Shown piece by piece: positions 28,075-35,045 of a stretch of 35,045 bases of DNA (positions are counted from its first letter, which is position 1; the number at the start of each line of letters is the position of its first letter). The notes beneath the pieces were generated by a model. That model was not told the origin of the DNA, made no database searches, and saw nothing but the letters and a program-made list of their open reading frames with translations. This stretch comes from Archangiaceae bacterium (GTDB lineage Bacteria > Myxococcota > Myxococcia > Myxococcales > Myxococcaceae). The position numbers were made by a program, and so were the translations under genes. The stretch covers positions 1-35,045 of the forward strand of contig JAACJQ010000049.1 of assembly GCA_016879935.1 (NCBI GenBank), in the 5' to 3' direction.

Positions 28075-29952
28075 ATGCGCTCGCTCGGAACCCTGCTCGC
28101 CCTCGCCCTGTCGGGCTGCCTCGACCTCGACGGCTCGAACTACCTCTTCACCCTCGATGCTGGCCGACGGCAGTGTGTGAGCACGCTCGACTGCGCGAGC
28201 GCCGACGTCTGTGACCAGACGTGCACCTGCGTCTCGCGCAGCTCGGCGAACGGCTTCTGTCAGTTCGTTCCCCAGGGCGGCGGCGCGGCTGGCGGAGCCA
28301 TCGGCGGCGGAGACGCAACGGCCGGAGGAGGCTCGACGGCGGGCGGATCGACGGCGGGCGGATCGACGGCGGGTGGCTCGACGGCAGGCGGCTCCACGGC
28401 GGGCGGATCCACGGCGGGTGGATCCACGGCGGGCGGATCCACAGCCGGCGGCGCGGCCGGTGGCAGGGCGGGCGGAGTCGCTGGCGGTGGCGCTGCGGGC
28501 GGCTCGTCGGGTGGCGCTGGTGGTGGCACCGCCTGCGTGGCTTCGTGCGCGGGAAAGACCTGCGGCGCGAGCGATGGCTGCGGAGGCACCTGTCAGAACG
28601 GAACCTGCACCCCGGGCCAGCGTTGCGTCGCGGGAACCTGCCAGTGCGACGCCACCTCGTGCGCGAGCGGCTGCTGCAGCGCGAGCGGGTGCGAGCTCGG
28701 CAACGTCACCAGCGCCTGCGGCTCGGGAGGCCAGTCGTGTGCCGCGTGTCAGAGCGGTTGGAGCTGCACGAGCAACGCCTGCGCCTGCGTGCCCGACTGC
28801 ACCGGCAAGGCGTGCGGCGCGAGCGACGGCTGCGGCGGTACCTGTCAGACCGGCACGTGCGGCAGCGGCACACGGTGCGTGAGCGGAAGCTGCGTCTGCG
28901 ACAGCACCTCGTGCGGCGGTTGCTGCTCGGCGGGCCAGTGTCGAACGGGCACCACCAACGCCACCTGCGGGAGCGGCGGCGCCGCGTGCACCACGTGTTC
29001 GGCGACGCAGGTCTGTGCTGGCGGGAGCGCCGGGCCCTGCATGAACGCCACGCTGCTGCAGGTCACCAACGGCGGCATCAGCACCAGCGGCCACAAGATC
29101 GTCATCGACCCTGCTGGCCAGTACGTCTACTTCCTCGATCAGAACAACAGCACCACCAACATGCAGATCTGGAAGGTGCCCACCTCGGGTGGCCCGGGCG
29201 TGGTGGTCGCAGGCGGGCTCAACTGGCCGGTGGCCATCGCGGTCGACTCCGCCAACCTCTATTGGACGAGCATCACCGACAGCACCGTGATGGCGCAGTC
29301 GCTCTCGACCGGCACGCGGCGCACGCTCGCGACCGGCCAGTACTTCCCGATGGACATCGTGGTGCGCGACGCCACCACCGTGTACTGGGCTGCCTGCGCG
29401 AGCTCGAACGGCACGAGTTGTTCGGTCTGGTCGATTCCCGTCGCGGGCGGCACGGCCACTTCGCTCTACCCGCTCAGCGGCGGAGGGAACCCCAGCCTCG
29501 CGCTGCTCCTGCCGAACCTCTACGTGACGTCGCCCGGCCTGCGGCAGGTGGTCTCCATCGCCGTCTCGACCGGAGGCTCGACGACCACCATCGACAGCAC
29601 GAGCCTGCCCTACGTCAGCGTCGACGCGAGGGCCGGCCGCGTGGCCTGGGTCGCGGCTCAGTCATCGAGCGGAGCCTTCAACGGCCTCGTGAAGGGCATG
29701 TCGGTTGGAGGCTCGAGCAGGACGATCGCCACGGGTCAGGCGCCGTTCGCGGTCGCGGTCGACGCAACGAACGCGTACTGGGTGACGGAGTCGGGCACCG
29801 GCCAGGCCATCTACAAGGCAGGCATCTCGTCGGGCAGCGCCACGCTCGTGCTCGACAACATCAGCACCTTCCACATCGCGGTCGACGCCAACTCCGTCTA
29901 CTTCCTCGGCAGCGCTGGCTGGTTCAACGGGCTCTTCAAGACTCCGAAGTGA
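28075..29952 (+). CDS. Lipoprotein with STAGG linker, Cys-rich modules and YWTD-like propeller, 625 aa
   Basis: MRSLGTLLALALSGC has a lipobox with Cys15. A Cys-rich stretch (CVSTLDCASADVCDQTCTC) precedes a Gly/Ala/Ser/Thr linker built of 15-base DNA repeats (GGSTA units, about residues 80-155). Then come Cys-rich modules of the form C-x-G-K-x-C-G-A-S-D-G-C-G-G-T-C (twice, CAGKTCGASDGCGGTC and CTGKACGASDGCGGTC). From about residue 325 a six-bladed-type propeller follows with LYWTSITDS, VYWAACAS, AYWVTESG and VYFLGSAG blades, close to the YWTD pattern. It is a surface-exposed binding protein of unknown ligand. The start is not certain: GAGGGG is only one base before ATG 28075, and an upstream in-frame ATG at 27994 exists without a signal peptide. 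A hairpin terminator follows the stop. Confidence 0.87.
   Translation: MRSLGTLLALALSGCLDLDGSNYLFTLDAGRRQCVSTLDCASADVCDQTCTCVSRSSANGFCQFVPQGGGAAGGAIGGGDATAGGGSTAGGSTAGGSTAGGSTAGGSTAGGSTAGGSTAGGSTAGGAAGGRAGGVAGGGAAGGSSGGAGGGTACVASCAGKTCGASDGCGGTCQNGTCTPGQRCVAGTCQCDATSCASGCCSASGCELGNVTSACGSGGQSCAACQSGWSCTSNACACVPDCTGKACGASDGCGGTCQTGTCGSGTRCVSGSCVCDSTSCGGCCSAGQCRTGTTNATCGSGGAACTTCSATQVCAGGSAGPCMNATLLQVTNGGISTSGHKIVIDPAGQYVYFLDQNNSTTNMQIWKVPTSGGPGVVVAGGLNWPVAIAVDSANLYWTSITDSTVMAQSLSTGTRRTLATGQYFPMDIVVRDATTVYWAACASSNGTSCSVWSIPVAGGTATSLYPLSGGGNPSLALLLPNLYVTSPGLRQVVSIAVSTGGSTTTIDSTSLPYVSVDARAGRVAWVAAQSSSGAFNGLVKGMSVGGSSRTIATGQAPFAVAVDATNAYWVTESGTGQAIYKAGISSGSATLVLDNISTFHIAVDANSVYFLGSAGWFNGLFKTPK
28336..28455. 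repeat. 15-base tandem repeat array encoding the (T-A-G-G-S) linker
   Basis: Eight units of the type ACGGCGGGCGGATCG with synonymous drift at wobble positions; the last units read ACGGCGGGCGGATCC and ACAGCCGGCGGCGCG. Each unit is five codons, so copy-number change keeps frame. It is inside the lipoprotein gene. Confidence 0.9.
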
Positions 29953-29969
29953 CCGAGGCGTGGCATGGG

Positions 29970-29998
29970 GCCGCGGTCTGACACGCGGCTCTTTCTTT
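29970..29998 (+). terminator. Intrinsic terminator after the propeller lipoprotein gene
   Basis: GCCGCG (29970-29975) pairs with CGCGGC (29984-29989) over an 8-base loop and is followed by TCTTTCTTT (29990-29998). Position, 17 bases after the stop codon at 29952, and the T-rich tail fit a Rho-independent terminator. Confidence 0.6.
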
Positions 29999-30062
29999 GC
30001 GCGCGCAGAGGAGCTCCCGGGTCATGCTCCTGACCTCTGCCTTCCGCTCACTGGAGCCCGCG

Positions 30063-32666
30063 ATGATTCGCCACGTCACCCTGCTGTCCTTCGTCGTTGC
30101 CGCGCTGTTCGCGTCGGCGTGCAGCCCGCCAATTCAACCCGCAGTCTGTGGCCCGACCACCTGCACGGGTTGTTGTGACTCGAACGACGTCTGCCAGGCC
30201 GGGGTGACGGACAACGCCTGCGGCCGCACGGGCGGTCTGTGCCAGCGCTGCGAAGGAAGTCTCGTGTGCTCGGTCGGCGCCTGCGTGCCGTCGGGCTCAT
30301 CGGGTGGCGGCTCGGCAGTCGGAGGCGGTTCTGCGACGGCGGGCGGCTCGGCTTCGGCGGGCGGAGCGGCAACGGCCGGTGGCGACGCGGGTGGCTCGGC
30401 GAGTGCTGGCGGCTCCGCGACGGCTGGCGGCTCGGCAGGTGGTGATGCTGGCGGGACGGCCACGGCTGGCGGAGACGCCGGTGGCGCGGCGACTGCGGGC
30501 GGGACTGCGACCGCGGGCGGTGCCGCGACGGCGGGCGGCACTGCGACGGCGGGTGGCACTGCGACGGCGGGTGGCACTGCGACGGCGGGTGGCGCTGCGA
30601 CGGCGGGTGGCGCTGCGACGGCGGGCGGCACTGCGACGGCGGGTGGAACCGCGACCGCGGGTGGAACCGCGACCGCGGGTGGAACCGCGACGGCCGGAGG
30701 CTCGGCGACCGCGGGTGGAACGGCCACGGCCGGAGGCTCTGCCACAGCGGGCGGCTCAGCGAGCGCGGGTGGTGCTGCAGGCGGTGGCTCCGCGGGCCAG
30801 GCGTGTCCCGGTGGGCCGGCGACGGCGTGCAACGGCTGCTGTGTCGGCCCGCTGTGCGTTCCCTTCTCGAACCAGAACAACAACGCGTGCGGGCTCGGCG
30901 GCGCGGCGTGCTCGACCTGCGCGGCGGGCACGTGCAACTCGGGCCAGTGCACCGTCGTCGCGACCTGCACTCCGACGTCGTGCCCGAACGGCTGCTGCCA
31001 GGGCAACCTCTGCGTTCCGTTCGGCGGCCAGAACGCCTCGCAGTGTGGTGGCGGCGGTCAGGCGTGCACCGTCTGTCCGATGAACAACTCCTGCACCATG
31101 GGCGCCTGCACGCCGCAGACGGCGTGTGACTTCTTCAGCTGCGCGGGCTGCTGCTCGAACGGCAACTGCCAGTCGACCGGCTCGCAGTCGCCCGTGTCGT
31201 GTGGCGTCAACGGCGCGACGTGCACGGCGTGCGGCCCGAGCCAGACCTGCACTGCGGGCGTGTGCACCGGCGGAGCGACCTGCAACTCGACGAACTGCAC
31301 CGGCTGCTGCAACGGCACCATGTGCGTGACGGCGACCAGCGCGACGTCGTGCGGTTTCTCGGGCAACTCCTGCACCGCGTGTGGCCCGGGTCAGGTCTGC
31401 TCGACGGGCGTGTGCGTGCCGCAGCAGAACCCGACGTGTCTCGTCTTCACGCCGTCTGACGTGAACTTCGGCACGGTGCAGACGAGCTGCCGCTCGGCGG
31501 TGACGCCGTTCTCGGTGCAGAACATCTGCGCGTTCCCCGTCACCATCTCGGCGCTCGGCGTCGCGGGGAACGGGTTCACCACCTCGGCCCTCTCGCTGCC
31601 CACCACGCTGGCCGCTGGCGCCTCGCTCAGCTTCGCCGTCACCTTCGCGCCGACGGCCGCAGGCCGGGTCGACAGCATTCTCGTCGTCGGCGCCACGCAC
31701 TCGAGCGGCACCTTCGCGTACCAGACGGCCGTCACCGGCACGGGCGCCGCGAGCGGCCTCAACCAGGACCGCTTCACGATTCCGACGAAGACCGACGTGG
31801 TGCTCATCGTCGACAACTCGGGCTCGATGCAGGACAAGCAGATGGCGCTCGGCAGCAGCGCGAACGCCTTCCTCGCGTACGCCTTCAGCGCGAACGTCGA
31901 CTTCAACCTCGGCGTCACCACCACCGACATGATGGCTGCCACCGACCAGGGGCGCTTCCAGGGGCCGATGGGCCTGCGCGTGCTTCGGAGCACGACGCCG
32001 AACCTGCTCCAGACGTTCAACAGCCGCGTCAACGTCGGCATCAGCGGCTCGGGCATCGAAGAGATGTTCTCTCCGGCGGTCGCGGCCCTGACGCAGCCGC
32101 TCATCACGACCAACAACTCGGGCTTCCTGCGTGAAGACGCTGCGCTCTCGGTGCTCGCGTTCACCGACGCCTCGGAGCAGAGCCCGCAGCCGACGGCCGA
32201 CTACCTGCGCCGGCTGCTGGCCGTGAAGGGGCAGCGCCGCCGCAACCAGTTCTCGTTCAGCTTCGTCGGGCCCACGCTGCCCGCTGCGAGCCGCCCCGTG
32301 GGCTGCTCGTACGACGGCAACGCGCCCGACGCGCGGCAGATCGAGATGACGTCGAGCACCGGCGGCATCACCTCTGAAATCTGCAACGTGGCCAACACGC
32401 AGGCGTGGCGCACCGAAGCGACGCGCGTGGGTCAGGCCGTCTTCGGCGCGCGCGGCACGTGGTTCCTCACCTCGCGGCCCGCGCCTGCGACGGCGGCGAG
32501 CGTCACCGTCAGCATCAACGGCACGACGGTGCCCGAGATGGCCGCTCCCAACCTGCGCAACTGGAGCTACGACGGCATGCGCAACGCGGTCATCTTCGAG
32601 GCGCGCTCACTGCCCGCGCCGGGGCAGACGGTGGGCTTCGACTACGCCGTCGCGTGCATGCCCTGA
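30063..32666 (+). CDS. Lipoprotein with AGG linker, Cys-rich repeats, ASH-type domain and von Willebrand A domain, 867 aa
   Basis: MIRHVTLLSFVVAALFASAC has a lipobox (ASAC, Cys20). One Cys-rich module follows (CGPTTCTGCCDSNDVCQAG ... CSVGACV), then about 150 residues of AGG linker encoded by 15- and 18-base repeats. About four to five further Cys modules (each around 45 aa, C-x4-C-x-G/N-G-CC ... C-G-x-x-G-x-x-C-x-x-C) occupy about residues 250-455. Residues of about 458-563 are an ASPM-SPD2-Hydin-like Ig module (FTPSDVNFGTVQTSCRSA, GASLSFAVTFAPTAAG). Then comes a vWA domain with DNSGSMQD (DxSxS metal site, near 584). It is probably a surface adhesin or binding protein. ATG 30063 is chosen; GGAG at 30053-30056 lies 6 bases upstream. 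Confidence 0.88.
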   Translation: MIRHVTLLSFVVAALFASACSPPIQPAVCGPTTCTGCCDSNDVCQAGVTDNACGRTGGLCQRCEGSLVCSVGACVPSGSSGGGSAVGGGSATAGGSASAGGAATAGGDAGGSASAGGSATAGGSAGGDAGGTATAGGDAGGAATAGGTATAGGAATAGGTATAGGTATAGGTATAGGAATAGGAATAGGTATAGGTATAGGTATAGGTATAGGSATAGGTATAGGSATAGGSASAGGAAGGGSAGQACPGGPATACNGCCVGPLCVPFSNQNNNACGLGGAACSTCAAGTCNSGQCTVVATCTPTSCPNGCCQGNLCVPFGGQNASQCGGGGQACTVCPMNNSCTMGACTPQTACDFFSCAGCCSNGNCQSTGSQSPVSCGVNGATCTACGPSQTCTAGVCTGGATCNSTNCTGCCNGTMCVTATSATSCGFSGNSCTACGPGQVCSTGVCVPQQNPTCLVFTPSDVNFGTVQTSCRSAVTPFSVQNICAFPVTISALGVAGNGFTTSALSLPTTLAAGASLSFAVTFAPTAAGRVDSILVVGATHSSGTFAYQTAVTGTGAASGLNQDRFTIPTKTDVVLIVDNSGSMQDKQMALGSSANAFLAYAFSANVDFNLGVTTTDMMAATDQGRFQGPMGLRVLRSTTPNLLQTFNSRVNVGISGSGIEEMFSPAVAALTQPLITTNNSGFLREDAALSVLAFTDASEQSPQPTADYLRRLLAVKGQRRRNQFSFSFVGPTLPAASRPVGCSYDGNAPDARQIEMTSSTGGITSEICNVANTQAWRTEATRVGQAVFGARGTWFLTSRPAPATAASVTVSINGTTVPEMAAPNLRNWSYDGMRNAVIFEARSLPAPGQTVGFDYAVACMP
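30330..30770. repeat. Array of 15- to 18-base repeats encoding the AGG linker
   Basis: Units such as ACGGCGGGTGGCACTGCG (18 bases) recur many times in tandem in 30530-30700, with less regular flanks. Each unit is in frame, so length change does not disrupt the gene. Several neighbouring units are near-identical, which points to recent slippage or recombination. Confidence 0.9.
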
Positions 32667-33016
32667 CGAAACGCGTCTGACACGCCAGCCCGCACGCGGT
32701 TCGATGAACACGTGCGGGGCCTCACGCTCGCCAAGCAGCGGCGTGATGAGCCGCGACGCCACCGCGTAGGCAGCGCTGCGGCTCCGCCAGGTGTTCGTGC
32801 ACGCCGCGCTCTTCGTCAGCGAAGAAGGGCTCAACGCGCGCTTCTCGCACTCCATCGATGGGCATGACGACGCGCAGCGACTCTTTGCGCCACTCATCGC
32901 GACCGAACTCTGGTGGTGGCGACGGTGGAAGCCGCAAGCAGCGGTTCGGCGCATCTCGTGAGGCTCGCGGTCGCGCAGCCGCGAGAAGAGCCTCCCGTCC
33001 GACGATTGCGCGCAGC
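32667..33016. other. 350-base gap without a confident gene
   Basis: It lies between the vWA lipoprotein gene and the 3' end of the lipoprotein gene on the minus strand. It holds a hairpin at 32689-32718. A short plus-strand frame after a TAG at 32767 reads VFVHAALFVSEEGLNARF and TELWWWRRWKPQAAVRRIS up to a TGA near 32959. A minus-strand frame over the same bases reads EWRKESLRVVMPIDGVRE. Neither has a start with a ribosome-binding site, and codon third positions favour neither clearly. It could be decayed coding sequence; I do not recognise a family. Confidence 0.4.
32689..32718. terminator. Hairpin after the vWA lipoprotein gene
   Basis: CCCGCACG (32689-32696) and CGTGCGGG (32711-32718) form a perfect 8-bp stem with a 14-base loop, 22 bases after the stop codon. 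No T-tract follows, so it may be a Rho-dependent end or a 3'-end stabiliser. Confidence 0.4.
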
Positions 33017-33577
33017 TCAGCGCTCACGAGGCTTGAGCGTATGGCCCCGCTCCGCAGGCAGCTTCTGCGCGCGCTGCGCCGCTTCGAGCAGCTTCGAGTT
33101 CGCCTCGGCCTCGGACGGCGTGAGGTCTGCGAGCTCACGCACCCGCTGCTCGGCCAGCCACTCGCTCGCGCCGTCGTCGACGATGGCCGATGCGACGCAC
33201 GCTCCGAGGAAGACGACGACCGAGCCGATGAGCACCGAGGCGGCGATGGTGCGGTCTCGTGTCTTGTTGTCAGCGGCGTACTGCTGCGCGCGCTCGGCGG
33301 CCGTCTGCAACCCCGCGAGCGAAGGGTCGGTCACCGTCGCGGCGCTCTGCGTCGGCTGAAGCTGGGAGCCCAGCAACACGACGCCACCGATGCCTGCCGC
33401 GATGCCGGCAATCGTGCCGCCCACTTCCCGAAACCGCGCGCCGAGCTTCGCCTGTCGCTCCGCCTTCGCGATGGCGTCCTGACTGGTGGCGAGGCCGAGC
33501 GGCGGCGGGCGTGTCGTGGCGCACGCCGAGCACACCAGACCGAGAGCCAGCCACCGGCGCATCGAGGTGCATCTCAT
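33017..33577 (-). CDS. Small lipoprotein or membrane protein of unknown function, 186 aa
   Basis: The N-terminus MRCTSMRRWLALGLVCSACA has positive charges, a hydrophobic stretch and a lipobox-like end (SAC), although the residue at -3 is Cys. The chain then has a helical region (IAKAERQAKLGARFREVGG) and two hydrophobic stretches (GTIAGIAAGIGGVVLLGS, near residues 53-70, and TIAASVLIGSVVVFLGACVA, near 108-127). It closes with a charged helix (ASEWLAEQRVRELADLTPSE ... LLEAAQRAQKLP). It may be a membrane protein with a lipid-modified or uncleaved N-terminus. The start could be ATG 33577, GTG 33580 or ATG 33562; none has a strong ribosome-binding site. No family recognised. Confidence 0.7.
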   Translation of the reverse strand: MRCTSMRRWLALGLVCSACATTRPPPLGLATSQDAIAKAERQAKLGARFREVGGTIAGIAAGIGGVVLLGSQLQPTQSAATVTDPSLAGLQTAAERAQQYAADNKTRDRTIAASVLIGSVVVFLGACVASAIVDDGASEWLAEQRVRELADLTPSEAEANSKLLEAAQRAQKLPAERGHTLKPRER

Positions 33578-33661
33578 CACGGCCGCGCCCGCTCTTGATT
33601 GCGCACCGCGACACCGCTCGACGCGCGTGCGCCCCAGAACGTGCAGCTACACTGCGCCGCC

Positions 33662-34171
33662 GTGAGTCGCCCACGCGCACGGCCCCGGTTCTCGTTCGAA
33701 GTGTCGCTGCCCGCCGACGACGTGAGCGCGAAGGTGAAGGCCGCGGTCGCGCAGGGCCACGAGAAGGTCGCTGGTTCGATTCACCCACGCACGCTCGCGC
33801 TGTGGATTCGCAAACCCCACGAGCACTTCTGGTCGCCACACCTCGACGCGCAGTTGTCGGAGCTGCCGGAAGGGCGCACCCGCATCGACGGCTTCTTCGC
33901 GCCGCACCCGCAAATCTGGACGGCCTTCGTCGCGGTGCAATTGTTGTTCGGCCTGCTCTCCATCGCGGCGGGCATTCTGCTCATCAGTCAGGTGACGTTG
34001 AACGGGCGCGTACTCGAGGCGGCGCTGCTGCTCATGGCCATGCTCGTGGGTGGCGGGCTCGCATACGGCGCGGCGTACATCGGGCAGGGCATCGGCTCGG
34101 AGCAGATGTACGAGCTGCGCTCCTTCCTCGACCACGCGCTCAGCGATGCAGCTCGAGCAGCGGGCCGGTGA
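33662..34171 (+). CDS. Membrane protein of unknown function with two transmembrane helices, 169 aa
   Basis: The N-terminal half is soluble (RPRFSFEVSLPADDVSAKVK, HEKVAGSIHPRTLALWIRKP, HFWSPHLDAQLSELPEGRTR). Two hydrophobic helices follow (WTAFVAVQLLFGLLSIAAGI and LEAALLLMAMLVGGGLAYGA, about residues 81-104 and 114-138), and then a short polar tail. The soluble part looks like a START/SRPBCC-like fragment (FEVSLPAD ... RIDGFFAP), but this is only a resemblance. GTG 33662 is preferred because it begins right before the conserved-looking region; ORF-extending starts at 33599 lie in the divergent promoter region. It diverges from the small lipoprotein gene, and its last 32 bases overlap the convergent DUF1552 gene. 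Confidence 0.7.
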   Translation: MSRPRARPRFSFEVSLPADDVSAKVKAAVAQGHEKVAGSIHPRTLALWIRKPHEHFWSPHLDAQLSELPEGRTRIDGFFAPHPQIWTAFVAVQLLFGLLSIAAGILLISQVTLNGRVLEAALLLMAMLVGGGLAYGAAYIGQGIGSEQMYELRSFLDHALSDAARAAGR

Positions 34172-35045
34172 GGTCGAGCACCTCGCCACTGCTCGACGTC
34201 GCGCGCGTGGTACCGAAGCTGGTGTCTCGCTGTCCCATCGCCTGCAGCAGGCTGACGAAGAGCTTGTTGTGCGAAGGCCCGATGCGCGGCCACTCCGAAG
34301 GGTTTCCGGTGACGGGGTTGTCGTGCAGCTCGGGGTAGCGCACGTACCGGCCCTGCTTGAAGAACCCGCTCGCGCTGCCAGCGACCACCGTGAAGGCGTC
34401 GTTGTGCCGATGCGTCGGCGTGCCCAGCTCGGTGAGCCACACCACCGCGGTGTGGTCGAGCAGCGTGCCATCGCCTTCCGAAACCGCGTCGAGCTCTGAC
34501 AAGAGAAACGCGAAGTGCTGCGCGTACCAGACGTTGAGGTCGGCCATCGCGCGCTCGGCGAGCGGCGTGTACGTCTGGCCGCACGAGGTCGCGCCATTCA
34601 CCGAGGCGTGGGCGTACGAGGCGTGAACGTCGGCGTTGGCCGGGTACCCGAACTCGGGGCACGGCGGCACGGGCGCCGCGTACGTCACCACCCGCGTCAG
34701 GTCGCACGCGAAGGCCATGCGCACCAGCCGCATGAACTGCCGCGTGAGGTGCCCAGAGGTGTCGAGCGTCGGCAGACACTGCGGCTGCTCGAGCTGCATC
34801 GACAACGACAGCTCGAGGTCACGCACCAGGGCGCGATGCGCCTCGAGCTTGAGCCTCCCTTCACGACCGAGCGTCGAGGCGACCAGCCGGTACTCCTCGG
34901 CGACCGAATCGAGCATCGAGAGCCGCGCGAGCTTCAGCTTCTCGCTGCGAAGGTCTGGCGGAGGCTGTGCACCGACGAGGTCGGCGAACGCGGCGGTGGG
35001 GCTCTTCACGAGCGGCGTCGGCTGCGAGGCCCCGAGGAACGAGAA
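34140..35045 (-). CDS. DUF1552 family protein, C-terminal part (5' truncated by window edge)
   Basis: Open to the window edge, beginning FSFLGASQPTPLVKSPTAAF, so the N-terminus is outside. Family-like elements: PTAAFADLVGAQPPPDLRSE, LARLSMLDSVAEEYRLVAST, KLEAHRALVRDLELSLSM, RLVRMAFACDLTRVVTYAAP, YAHASVNGATSCG, LAERAMADLNVWYAQHFAFL, LLDHTAVVWLTELGTPTHRH and FKQGRYVRYPELHDN. This is DUF1552, found in Planctomycetota and Myxococcota beside DUF1588/DUF1592/DUF1595 cytochrome-type proteins; the function is unknown. Those partners would be expected upstream of the window edge. The apparent GTG start at 35009 is internal. The last bases overlap the convergent membrane-protein gene. Confidence 0.9.
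   Translation of the reverse strand, partial: FSFLGASQPTPLVKSPTAAFADLVGAQPPPDLRSEKLKLARLSMLDSVAEEYRLVASTLGREGRLKLEAHRALVRDLELSLSMQLEQPQCLPTLDTSGHLTRQFMRLVRMAFACDLTRVVTYAAPVPPCPEFGYPANADVHASYAHASVNGATSCGQTYTPLAERAMADLNVWYAQHFAFLLSELDAVSEGDGTLLDHTAVVWLTELGTPTHRHNDAFTVVAGSASGFFKQGRYVRYPELHDNPVTGNPSEWPRIGPSHNKLFVSLLQAMGQRDTSFGTTRATSSSGEVLDLTGPLLELHR

Noticed and set aside
28055-28077. Hairpin sequestering the ribosome-binding site of the propeller lipoprotein gene
   Set aside because: Only a 4- to 5-bp stem (CCCT/AGGG) with a 3-base loop; too weak to call a riboregulator.
28336-30770. Tandem short repeats that could suggest a CRISPR array
   Set aside because: Units are contiguous, 15-18 bases, lack unique spacers and stay in frame within lipoprotein genes.

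Overview
The window is high-GC DNA from a member of the Myxococcota. Three things in the sequence point there: a TIGR02265/DUF2378 protein, a family named as Myxococcales-restricted; two proteins with MYXO-CTERM-like tails (Cys, hydrophobic helix, Arg cluster); and several lipoproteins whose lipobox is followed by long Ala/Gly/Ser/Thr linkers built from AGG units. No rRNA, tRNA, CRISPR array or complete insertion sequence was seen. Genes are tightly packed; only one gap exceeds 300 bases.

Layout. 1-2840: C-terminal part of a LysR-type regulator, a convergent glutamine synthetase and a divergent small STAS/SpoIIAA-like protein. 2844-5582 (minus): a lipoprotein with an unusual CX4CH haem-binding site, then a leucine-rich-repeat protein with a TIGR02996 companion domain. 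5636-10473: a surface cluster holding a frameshifted beta-barrel gene, a lipoprotein and a tightly overlapped trio (beta-barrel, M28 metallopeptidase lipoprotein, beta-barrel); the start of the trio's first gene is duplicated 2.8 kb upstream. 10565-13550: a DUF2330 protein with a MYXO-CTERM-like tail, and a second LRR protein. 13566-14401 (minus): an ArsR regulator overlapping an AHSA1/SRPBCC gene, with a perfect 20-base palindrome across the regulator's start codon. 14451-18710: a large propeller-like lipoprotein, a secreted protein and the DUF2378 protein. 18840-21647: an S1 serine protease and a lipoprotein. 21699-25301: a membrane Ser/Thr kinase diverging from a TetR regulator that overlaps an alpha/beta hydrolase. 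25518-27954: a DUF455 ferritin-like protein overlapping an ATP-grasp protein, convergent with a YebC/PmpR-type protein. 28075-32666: two Cys-rich, AGG-linker lipoproteins, one carrying an ASH domain and a von Willebrand A domain. 32667-end: a gap, two small membrane or lipoprotein genes and the C-terminal part of a DUF1552 protein.

Taken together this is mostly cell-envelope material (about a dozen predicted exported proteins), with small regulatory pairs (ArsR with SRPBCC, TetR with hydrolase) that look autoregulated. The most promising candidate for an undescribed enzyme system is the overlapping DUF455 + ATP-grasp pair at 25518-27228. The most striking DNA-level signals are the operator palindromes on the start codons of the ArsR and TetR genes, which also suggest leaderless mRNAs, and the duplicated gene start at 5636 and 8445.
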